In this document: positions 1 to 6,253 of the stretch, piece by piece | How positions within the stretch are numbered: position 1 is the stretch's first letter | How the letters are laid out: every line of letters begins with the position of its first letter | NCBI GenBank assembly: GCA_002333145.1 | Contig: DDBN01000077.1 | Location: 229 to 6,481, forward strand | Direction of reading: 5' to 3' | Source: Moraxellaceae bacterium UBA2031 | GTDB taxonomy: Bacteria; Pseudomonadota; Gammaproteobacteria; Pseudomonadales; Moraxellaceae | DNA: 6,253 nt | Translations under genes and position numbers: made by a program | Notes under the pieces: generated by a model | Told to the model about the DNA's origin: nothing | The model's input: only the letters and a program-made list of their open reading frames with translations | The model's database searches: none

Positions 1-1214
1 TCGAAGAAAAAATTGAGGCGGATCTACGCTTGATGCGCAAGATTGCCGAGATCGCAGAAGCCCAGTCACAGGAAATGCGCCGCTATCATCCTGTAGAAAT
101 CATGCAGGAGTTTGAGCGTTCATTGACGCGTGAGTTGGACTTCAGCATCGAAGCACGCAATGCAGATCGTATGCGAGAAAATCTGCGTCAACTTGATTTT
201 ATTAAAGTGCCACGTATTTACTGGCAGTGGACATGCGAAGATCTTAACGTTCAGGAGTTTATTCGGGGTATTTCCGCCAAAAATGTTGAAGAGCTGGATC
301 GCTCAGGCGCAGATCGTAAACAGTTAGCCCGACGCGGTGCGCGTGCCATTTGGAAAATGATGTTGGAGGATGGCTTTTTTCACGCCGACCCTCATCCAGG
401 GAACTTTATCATTCTGCCGGGTAATCGCATCGCGATGCTTGATTTTGGCATGGTTGGGCGGCTGACGCCGACGCGTCGGGATCAGCTTATTCGCCTAATT
501 CGTTGCGTTATTTTGCAAGAGCCTGAAAATGCTTCAACCGTGTTGATCGAGTGGGCGGGTGGACGCTTTGTTAATCGAGAGGCATTGAGTGCGGAAGTGT
601 CGGGCTTACTAGATCGTTTTGATGGCGTTCCTATAAATGAGTTGGATATTTCTGCTCTGCTCAATGATGTAGCGTCTATTTTGCGCAATCATGCTGTGCG
701 TTTGCCGAGCGATATTACTCTGCTGGTAAAGGCGTGTGTCACGTTGGAAGGGTTTGGGCGACTGATTGATCCGGACTTCCAGCTAATGGAAGAGGCCGCG
801 CCGTTATTGAAAAAAACATTAGTAACGCGCTACTCACCCAAAATGCTGGCTAAGTCTTTTCGGGTGCGCGCAATGGATGCGGTAGAGCGCTTGTATAACC
901 CATCAGTACCTATTTTCGGCGCGCCGGCTAATGGCATGATGGCTGCTCAGTCGTTGGATTCAGGCGAGGTGGAGAGGTTAGTCAATCGCCTCGAGAAGGC
1001 CAGCCACCGACAAACGCGTGCCATTCTGCTGGCGAGTCTTTTTGTAGTCAGTGGGATGATTACCCAGATAGAGAGTGGGCCACACCTATTGGGCCTGCAT
1101 GTTCTGGGCGTGCTGAGCCTGATGGGGTGCTCCCTGTATTGGGTCTGGATGCTCTTAATATCTGGTGGAGTGAGCGTGGGCATCGCTCCTGAGTTCTATT
1201 TATTTCTGGCTTGA
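1..1214 (+). CDS. ABC1/AarF/UbiB-family atypical kinase (5' end missing)
   Basis: This is the C-terminal part, about 403 residues, of an ABC1/AarF/UbiB-family atypical protein-kinase-like protein. The frame is open to the left edge (first full codon at 3). Family members usually have roughly 530-560 residues, so the N-terminal KxGQ region lies outside the window. Visible family signatures are the ExD motif (ELD, 132-140), the catalytic-loop HADPHPGN (381-404) and the metal-binding DFG in DFGMVG (441-458). Two hydrophobic segments near the C-terminus (about 1020-1070 and 1086-1160) match the family's paired membrane anchors. Known members support ubiquinone biosynthesis or lipid metabolism through ATPase/kinase-like activity at the inner membrane. 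The motif HADPHPGN with DFGMVG and the neighbour yajQ, rather than ubiE/ubiJ, suggest an AarF-like paralogue rather than the canonical UbiB; that is inference, so no symbol is given. The family assignment is secure and the exact role is not. Confidence 0.9.
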   Translation, partial: EEKIEADLRLMRKIAEIAEAQSQEMRRYHPVEIMQEFERSLTRELDFSIEARNADRMRENLRQLDFIKVPRIYWQWTCEDLNVQEFIRGISAKNVEELDRSGADRKQLARRGARAIWKMMLEDGFFHADPHPGNFIILPGNRIAMLDFGMVGRLTPTRRDQLIRLIRCVILQEPENASTVLIEWAGGRFVNREALSAEVSGLLDRFDGVPINELDISALLNDVASILRNHAVRLPSDITLLVKACVTLEGFGRLIDPDFQLMEEAAPLLKKTLVTRYSPKMLAKSFRVRAMDAVERLYNPSVPIFGAPANGMMAAQSLDSGEVERLVNRLEKASHRQTRAILLASLFVVSGMITQIESGPHLLGLHVLGVLSLMGCSLYWVWMLLISGGVSVGIAPEFYLFLA

Positions 1215-1232
1215 ATCATAGAGGAGGCAGTT

Positions 1233-1721
1233 ATGCCGTCGATGGATGTGGTATCCGAACTGGAAATGTTTGAAGTAGGTCACGCGGTGGCCAACACGGT
1301 AAAAGAAGTTGCCACGCGCTTTGATTTTCGCGGGTCTAAGGTAGAGGTTGAGCTTAAAGAGAAGGATAAGCTCATCAAGCTAAGTGCAGAAAGTGACTTT
1401 CAGGTGGATCAGGTGCGCGCCATGCTGGAAAGCAATATGATCAAACGTAAGGTAGATCCACAATGCTTGGATATTCAAAAGATGGAGGCATCCGGCAAGG
1501 AAATACATCAAACCATCAAGCTGCGTGATGGATTGGAGTCAGATATAGCAAAGAAAATTGTTAAAGCCATCAAGGATTCGGATATTAAGGCACAGGCCAG
1601 CATCCAGGGAGATAAAGTGCGTGTCACGGATAAAAAGCGTGATGTGCTGCAGGCAGTGATGGCTTTGTTACGCGAACAGAAGCTTGGGATACCACTGCAG
1701 TTTAATAATTTTAAGGATTGA
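1233..1721 (+). CDS. yajQ: YajQ family nucleotide/cyclic-di-GMP-binding protein
   Basis: This encodes a 162-residue cytosolic protein, essentially the family's usual length (about 160-163). The N-terminus MPSMDVVSELEM, the block EVATRFDFRG (residues 25-34), the block LIKLSAESDFQV and the C-terminal QFNNFKD are hallmark YajQ segments. The family folds as two ferredoxin-like domains. Members bind nucleotides, and in Xanthomonas and Pseudomonas YajQ homologues act as cyclic-di-GMP effectors that partner a transcription factor; whether this copy does so is not visible. The ATG has a strong GAGGAGG ribosome-binding site (1221-1227) five bases upstream. The gene starts 18 nt after the AarF-like stop, so co-transcription is likely. 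It is followed at once by a hairpin terminator. Nothing is truncated or missing. Confidence 0.96.
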   Translation: MPSMDVVSELEMFEVGHAVANTVKEVATRFDFRGSKVEVELKEKDKLIKLSAESDFQVDQVRAMLESNMIKRKVDPQCLDIQKMEASGKEIHQTIKLRDGLESDIAKKIVKAIKDSDIKAQASIQGDKVRVTDKKRDVLQAVMALLREQKLGIPLQFNNFKD

Positions 1722-1730
1722 GAGTGCGAT

Positions 1731-1764
1731 CCATAAAAACCCCGGATTTCCGGTTTTTTTATGG
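1731..1764. terminator. Bidirectional intrinsic terminator between yajQ and the araC-like gene
   Basis: CCATAAAAA (1731-1739) is perfectly complementary to TTTTTATGG (1756-1764). Inside it lies CCGG (1742-1745), ATTT loop, CCGG (1750-1753), with a CC/TT mismatch between the two helices. The T run at 1754-1760 serves the plus strand and the A run at 1735-1739 gives a U tract on the minus strand. It lies 10 nt after the yajQ stop and immediately beyond the stop of the convergent regulator gene, so it can terminate both transcripts. Confidence 0.88.
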
Positions 1765-1765
1765 A

Positions 1766-2803
1766 TCAGGAAGTCACTTTATTTCGGCGAAAATCGAGAG
1801 GAGTCACGCCAGTCCACTTCTTGAAAACGCGAGAAAAGTTGGAGCTTTCTTGAAAGCCAAGAGTGTAGGCAATTTCTTTTACGGATTTTTCAGAATTGCG
1901 TAAAAGTCCTACCGCTTGCTCATGACGCTCGCAATCCAGCAATGATTGGTAGGACGTATTATTACGTCGCAAGCGGTTACGGAAGGTGCGGGCCGACATG
2001 TTAAAGGTATCGGCGACTATCGACATCCGAGGAAGCGGGCCATCAGCACGCTTTAGGTGAAAGCGTACGGCATCCACAAAAGAGTTCTGTGTGCGCGCCA
2101 TCTCCATGCGTGAACTGATCTGGTTGACGAGCAGACGATGGGTGTCGGCATCGGCAGTTTCTACGGGGCTATCAAGGAGGTTGTGTGGGATGGAGACGCC
2201 GTAAAAACTGGCATTAAATTGCACATAACCATCAAAGTAAGTGTCGTAGTCGGCGGCATTGGCGGGCGTTGGATGGGCGAAATGGAATACCAGTTCACGC
2301 GTGCGCTCACCCAAAATCAACTTAAGGATGTTGAATGTACTGAGCAGCATAATGTCAAAAGTGAATGGCGCATTCACAGGCACATCGCTAATCATTTCGA
2401 AGACCAGTACGCGGCTGCTGCGGCGGTCTTCCTGATGCATTAGCAGGAAGGGGGCTACCAGTCCGATATAATCATAAAAAAGATCGATGGCATCTTGCAG
2501 GCTACCCACGGTCAGCACGGCAGCACCCAACAGGCCATGGGAGCTCGGACGTAAGCGAGTCGCATACCGCAGGGCAAGATCTGGTGCAGAGCATGCCGCA
2601 ACCCCGTTGCGGAATATCGTAACAACCTCGGCAAACGGTACGAGCAGTTCTGGATTATCCAGTTGGCTGTATTCAATGCCTGTGTCGGCCAACAGCGTTT
2701 CAGGAGGAACCGCCCACTCCGATTCGAGTAGTTGCACAAATTTGCGAGGGTAGGCACCAAACGTCAGGAAACGACCGGTGCTTGTTATTTTTTTCATGGC
2801 CAT
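1766..2803 (-). CDS. AraC-family transcriptional regulator (arabinose_bd-type N-terminal domain)
   Basis: This encodes a 345-residue regulator. The C-terminal part (about residues 259-345) is an AraC/XylS double helix-turn-helix. The first HTH includes MSIVADTFNMSARTFRNRL. The second includes VKEIAYTLGFQESSNFSRVF and is followed by the typical KKWTGVTPLDFRR end. The N-terminal roughly 200 residues (GAYPRKFVQLLESEW onward, with LGAAVLTVGSLQDAIDLFYDY) resemble the arabinose_bd ligand-sensing domain of regulators such as OruR, many of which control lipid or amino-acid catabolism. The ligand cannot be read from sequence. The frame is open upstream to a TTG at 2845 and an ATG at 2836, but the ATG at 2803 has the best ribosome-binding site and a candidate -10 lies just before it. 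The gene stands alone, convergent with yajQ and divergent from the DUF4442 gene, a typical layout for a regulator of its divergent neighbour (inference). Confidence 0.92.
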   Translation of the reverse strand: MAMKKITSTGRFLTFGAYPRKFVQLLESEWAVPPETLLADTGIEYSQLDNPELLVPFAEVVTIFRNGVAACSAPDLALRYATRLRPSSHGLLGAAVLTVGSLQDAIDLFYDYIGLVAPFLLMHQEDRRSSRVLVFEMISDVPVNAPFTFDIMLLSTFNILKLILGERTRELVFHFAHPTPANAADYDTYFDGYVQFNASFYGVSIPHNLLDSPVETADADTHRLLVNQISSRMEMARTQNSFVDAVRFHLKRADGPLPRMSIVADTFNMSARTFRNRLRRNNTSYQSLLDCERHEQAVGLLRNSEKSVKEIAYTLGFQESSNFSRVFKKWTGVTPLDFRRNKVTS

Positions 2804-2806
2804 GCG

Positions 2807-2813
2807 TCTCTCC
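2807..2813 (-). promoter_or_regulatory. Ribosome-binding site that selects the araC-like start at 2803
   Basis: On the minus strand GGAGAGA lies three bases before ATG 2803. Neither the TTG at 2845 nor the ATG at 2836 has a purine-rich SD at proper spacing. A second in-frame ATG at 2797, two codons later, could also be served by this site. Confidence 0.6.
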
Positions 2814-2834
2814 AGCAGACAACGCGCGTCCTGC

Positions 2835-2864
2835 ATTATGAACAAAAATGAGCCCGATGCTCTT
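2835..2864 (-). promoter_or_regulatory. Candidate promoter of the araC-like gene
   Basis: On the minus strand CATAAT (2840-2835) matches the sigma70 -10 consensus at five of six positions. It would start transcription near 2829, about 25 nt before the chosen ATG at 2803. The expected -35 zone (about 2858-2864) has no good TTGACA match, so the promoter would probably need an activator. The zone abuts and partly overlaps the first copy of the TTGRCCGA repeat, which would fit autoregulation. Read by eye only. Confidence 0.35.
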
Positions 2865-3060
2865 GGCCGAACAGCCTCACTGTTTCGTCATTTTTGGTGT
2901 TTTGGCCGATTTTGTTGGACAGAGTAAGCGTGCTTCATGCTTTTTAGCTGAAGATTTGTTGTTGGAGTCTAATTGGCAAGACTTTGCAGTCGCGGCTTAT
3001 CATGTGCGGATGAAGAGGCTTATATACGGTACTTGGGTGTTTTCTCTTGACCGAAGAGCC
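2861..3060 (+). repeat. Three dispersed direct repeats, core TTGRCCGA
   Basis: TTGGCCGA occurs at 2863-2870 and 2902-2909, and TTGACCGA at 3047-3054, all in the same orientation in the region between the divergent araC-like and DUF4442 genes. The first and third copies agree over a longer stretch: 2861-2876 and 3045-3060 match at 14 of 16 positions. AraC/XylS proteins commonly bind direct repeats near promoters, so these are candidate operator half-sites; that role is inference. Confidence 0.5.
2997..3026 (+). promoter_or_regulatory. Candidate promoter of the DUF4442 gene
   Basis: TTATCA (2997-3002, four of six to TTGACA), an 18-bp spacer and TATATA (3021-3026, four of six to TATAAT) form a plausible sigma70 promoter. 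Transcription would begin near 3033 and leave a leader of about 70 nt before ATG 3106. The leader contains the third TTGRCCGA repeat and a hairpin. Read by eye only. Confidence 0.4.
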
Positions 3061-3088
3061 GCTTGTCGCTTACATGGCGGGGCTTTTT
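3044..3088 (+). promoter_or_regulatory. Leader hairpins upstream of the DUF4442 gene (possible attenuator)
   Basis: AAGAGCC (3054-3060) can pair with GGCTTTT (3081-3087, one G-U), closing a loop that includes CCGC/GCGG options and ending in a T5 run, which looks like a weak intrinsic terminator. The same AAGAG (3054-3058) can instead pair with the preceding CTCTT (3044-3048) over a five-base loop. The two pairings exclude each other. Because the structure lies between the candidate promoter and the start codon, it may be an attenuator, or only a weak terminator for upstream transcription. Confidence 0.35.
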
Positions 3089-3105
3089 GATCAGGGAGTA
3101 ACAGC

Positions 3106-3594
3106 ATGAGTTTCAGCAATAATCTCATCCGCATTGTCGGTAAGTTTGATTTTCTGCCTCCTAATCTGCGCTCGACGGTCATTTCCAAGATATTTGGTCG
3201 GGTGGTTCCTCTCGTTGGCACGGCAGGGTTGCGCTACGATGAGCTCACTCCCGAGCGAGTGGTGGTGAGTATTCGTAATCGTCGCCCAGTTCAGAATCAT
3301 ATTGACGGGGTACACGCTGCCGCGATGGCGTTGCTGGCAGAGACAGCCACCGGCTTTGTGGTGGGAATGAACCTGCCGGATGACAAGCTGCCGTTGATCA
3401 AGTCGTTGAAGGTTGACTACCAGAAGCGCACGAAGGGCGACATGCGTGCAGTAGCAACGCTTTCTAACGAGCAGATACAGCTGATTCGCACAACACCTAA
3501 GGGTGAGGTGCTGGTGCCAGTGGTAGTGACTGATGAGTCTGGTCAGGAGCCAATTCAGTGCGAGATGCTGTGGGCCTGGGTGCCCAAGAAATAA
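3106..3594 (+). CDS. DUF4442 hotdog-fold (thioesterase-like) protein
   Basis: This encodes a 162-residue soluble protein that I assign to DUF4442, a family with the hotdog fold of PaaI-like acyl-CoA thioesterases. The recognisable core is NHIDGVHAAAMALLAETATG (about residues 64-83), corresponding to the HxGxxxxxxxxxxxE-type helix of the hotdog fold. It is followed by LPLIKSLKVDYQKRTKGDMRA, the strand that carries the substrate-channel region. No signal peptide or membrane segment is seen. The ATG has AGGGAG (3093-3098) seven bases upstream. The natural substrate of the family is not established, and an acyl-CoA role is inference from fold. The gene is divergent from the AraC-type regulator, which may control it, and it is monocistronic, ending before a strong terminator. 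The A-rich tail after the stop has a coding-like alternate frame (see findings). Confidence 0.85.
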   Translation: MSFSNNLIRIVGKFDFLPPNLRSTVISKIFGRVVPLVGTAGLRYDELTPERVVVSIRNRRPVQNHIDGVHAAAMALLAETATGFVVGMNLPDDKLPLIKSLKVDYQKRTKGDMRAVATLSNEQIQLIRTTPKGEVLVPVVVTDESGQEPIQCEMLWAWVPKK

Positions 3595-3661
3595 AAGTCA
3601 CCAAAGAAATAGAAGGTGCCCCTAAAGAAGTAAAAGCCAAAAACAAGTGGCTCGTTAAGTC

Positions 3662-3690
3662 AAAAAACCGGCTAATTTGCCGGTTTTTTT
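3662..3690. terminator. Bidirectional intrinsic terminator between the DUF4442 gene and slyX
   Basis: AAAAAACCGGC (3662-3672) and GCCGGTTTTTT (3679-3689) form a perfect 11-bp stem with a six-base loop. A T7 run (3684-3690) serves the plus strand and an A6 run serves the minus strand. It lies 67 nt after the DUF4442 stop and 16 nt beyond the slyX stop, between convergent genes. Confidence 0.93.
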
Positions 3691-3706
3691 GTGTCAGCAA
3701 CAAGGC

Positions 3707-3910
3707 TCAGTAGTGGGGGGGGCGTTCCTGATCGTCGCTGTTGGCAATATCAGAGGGGGAAAGGGTTTTAACCTGCTCATAGACGAGACGTAGTTCACGC
3801 TGTATCAGGTCCAGTTGCTGTTGTTGCTCTGCGACGATGGTGTTGAGGGTTTCCAACAGCTCATCCTGGAAGGCGACCTTGGTTTCCAGGTCGTTCAGGC
3901 GTGATTCCAT
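3707..3910 (-). CDS. slyX: SlyX family protein
   Basis: This encodes a 67-residue protein of the usual SlyX length. It begins MESRLNDLETKVAFQDELLETLN, runs as a predicted coiled coil rich in Q, L and E through about residue 50, and ends in the conserved PPHY. SlyX is a small cytosolic protein of proteobacteria with no firmly established function. The ATG at 3910 is chosen because it begins the conserved domain; the frame extends upstream to 3976 but that part looks unlike SlyX. No strong SD is visible before 3910. The last codons contain a C8 run in the coding strand that encodes the two prolines of PPHY. The gene is divergent from uup with 121 bp between the starts, and it converges on the DUF4442 gene. 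Confidence 0.92.
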   Translation of the reverse strand: MESRLNDLETKVAFQDELLETLNTIVAEQQQQLDLIQRELRLVYEQVKTLSPSDIANSDDQERPPHY

Positions 3911-3947
3911 GGTATGGGGGTGTCCATATCGTGAGGATGAAAAGCAG

Positions 3948-3953
3948 ATTGTA
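3948..3953 (-). promoter_or_regulatory. Candidate -10 of the slyX promoter
   Basis: On the minus strand TACAAT matches TATAAT at five of six positions and would start transcription around 3941, about 30 nt before the slyX ATG. No good -35 is present at 17 bp. The hexamer lies inside a small inverted repeat, GCAGA/TCTGC (3944-3959). Confidence 0.3.
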
Positions 3954-3995
3954 GTCTGCCAGCCGCCTGACGGCATCCTCCTGATGCGCCAAGCC

Positions 3996-4004
3996 TGTTA
4001 TCCT
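3996..4004 (+). promoter_or_regulatory. Candidate extended -10 promoter of uup
   Basis: TGTTATCCT reads as an extended -10 (TG, one base, then TATCCT, four of six to TATAAT). It would initiate near 4011, leaving a leader of about 20 nt before ATG 4032. The -35 zone is poor, as is common for extended -10 promoters. Confidence 0.35.
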
Positions 4005-4031
4005 GCGCGCCGTCTTCCGGTGGTGTCTGTC

Positions 4032-5909
<1,878 letters not shown>

Positions 5910-5928
5910 TGGCGTTGTGCAGAGTGGT

Positions 5929-5957
5929 TTCAGTCTGACACCTCCACGGGGTATCAT
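5929..5957 (+). promoter_or_regulatory. Weak candidate promoter for the lipoprotein gene
   Basis: TATCAT (5952-5957) matches TATAAT at five of six positions, but the -35 zone around 5929-5934 is poor. If used, transcription would start near 5964 inside a GC hairpin and leave a leader of about 115 nt before ATG 6081. Speculative. Confidence 0.22.
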
Positions 5958-5958
5958 C

Positions 5959-5984
5959 GGCGTGCTGCAATGGTCGGGCACGCC
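5959..5984. repeat. GC-rich inverted repeat downstream of uup
   Basis: GGCGTGC (5959-5965) and GCACGCC (5978-5984) are perfectly complementary over 7 bp with a 12-base loop. No T run follows; a C7 run (5990-5996) comes instead. It is therefore not a canonical terminator, and could be an RNA 3'-end or leader structure. Confidence 0.5.
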
Positions 5985-6044
5985 AGCATCCCCCCCTAGA
6001 ACAAAGCCCGGCAACATTCAGCATCACCATTCAGGTGACATTTT

Positions 6045-6065
6045 CCGGTCAGGCAGGCCGGTTTT
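6045..6065 (+). terminator. Possible weak terminator before the lipoprotein gene
   Basis: CCGGTC (6045-6050) can pair with GGCCGG (6056-6061) with one G-U pair and a five-base loop, followed by TTTT (6062-6065). The T run is short and the structure is only about 15 nt before the next start codon, so it could terminate uup transcripts or merely be part of the downstream leader. Confidence 0.3.
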
Positions 6066-6080
6066 GAGGGAGATTCAGAC

Positions 6081-6253
6081 ATGCAGCGTTCCTTGACTGG
6101 CCTCGTCCTGGCCACCCTGTTTTTGACAGGCTGCGCTATCGGCCCCGGTCCGCAGAAGTCCGGCATGTACCATGCGCCAGCACGCGCTTATTCCTTGGCC
6201 TTGGATTCGGGTGCTTTCCGCGGTGCGGTAACCATGACGGAACAGTGTGACGC
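6081..6253 (+). CDS. Predicted lipoprotein of unknown function (3' end missing)
   Basis: Only the first 57 full codons are in the window. ATG 6081 has AGGGAG (6067-6072) eight bases upstream. The N-terminus MQRSLTGLVLATLFLTGC is a lipoprotein signal peptide: one Arg near the start, a hydrophobic core and the lipobox LTGC with the acylated cysteine at residue 18. Residue +2 is Ala, so under the enterobacterial Lol rule it would go to the outer membrane. The mature part begins AIGPGPQKSGMY and contains another cysteine near the window end. I do not recognise the family from this fragment. A possible weak terminator separates it from uup, so it need not be in the same transcript. Confidence 0.8.
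   Translation, partial: MQRSLTGLVLATLFLTGCAIGPGPQKSGMYHAPARAYSLALDSGAFRGAVTMTEQCD

Noticed and set aside
2804..2845. Longer araC-like start at TTG 2845 or ATG 2836
   Set aside because: No good ribosome-binding site precedes either codon, and a candidate -10 element overlaps them; ATG 2803 has GGAGAGA just upstream.
2848..3090. 80-codon plus-strand open frame in the araC-DUF4442 intergenic region
   Set aside because: No ribosome-binding site precedes its ATG, the product resembles no known family, and the stretch is better explained by promoters, repeats and a leader hairpin.
3715..3722. G8 tract as a phase-variation switch
   Set aside because: It encodes the prolines of the conserved SlyX PPHY tail at the very end of the gene, so slippage would alter only the last residues. 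It is worth checking as a sequencing-error hotspot only.
3911..3976. 22-residue N-terminal extension of SlyX
   Set aside because: SlyX proteins begin at the MESRLNDLE-type segment and are about 67-75 residues long; the extension runs into the promoter region.
3837..4031. N-terminal extension of the Uup frame
   Set aside because: The extension overlaps slyX on the other strand and is not Uup-like; the conserved domain begins at ATG 4032.

Overview
The window looks like a stretch of gammaproteobacterial chromosome, with core housekeeping genes and no mobile element, CRISPR array, rRNA or tRNA. The combination of YajQ, SlyX, a Uup-type ABC-F ATPase, a DUF4442 hotdog protein and an AraC regulator with an arabinose_bd-type N-terminal domain suggests the Pseudomonadales/Oceanospirillales group. 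That placement is an inference from gene content and moderate GC, and I cannot name the genus.

Layout, left to right. (1) The 3' part of an ABC1/AarF/UbiB-family atypical kinase gene (+) enters from the left edge. It is followed after 18 nt by yajQ (+), a nucleotide/cyclic-di-GMP-binding protein; the two are probably co-transcribed. (2) A bidirectional hairpin terminator separates yajQ from a convergent AraC-family regulator gene (-). (3) A 302-bp intergenic region lies between the divergent araC-like gene and a DUF4442 (hotdog, thioesterase-like) gene (+). It holds candidate promoters for both, three copies of a TTGRCCGA direct repeat and a leader hairpin that resembles an attenuator. (4) A second bidirectional terminator with a CCGG/CCGG core separates the DUF4442 gene from convergent slyX (-). 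(5) slyX is divergent from uup (+), a full-length two-domain ABC-F ATPase with the Uup C-terminal coiled coil. (6) After a 171-bp hairpin-rich spacer, the right edge cuts a gene for a small predicted lipoprotein that I do not recognise.

The genes do not form one pathway. The most testable functional link is between the AraC-type regulator and the divergent DUF4442 gene, because of the repeats between them. I found no clear evidence of a new defence, mobile or biosynthetic system. The points worth a second look are regulatory: the repeat array, the alternative leader hairpins, and a lysine-rich reading-frame remnant after the DUF4442 stop.
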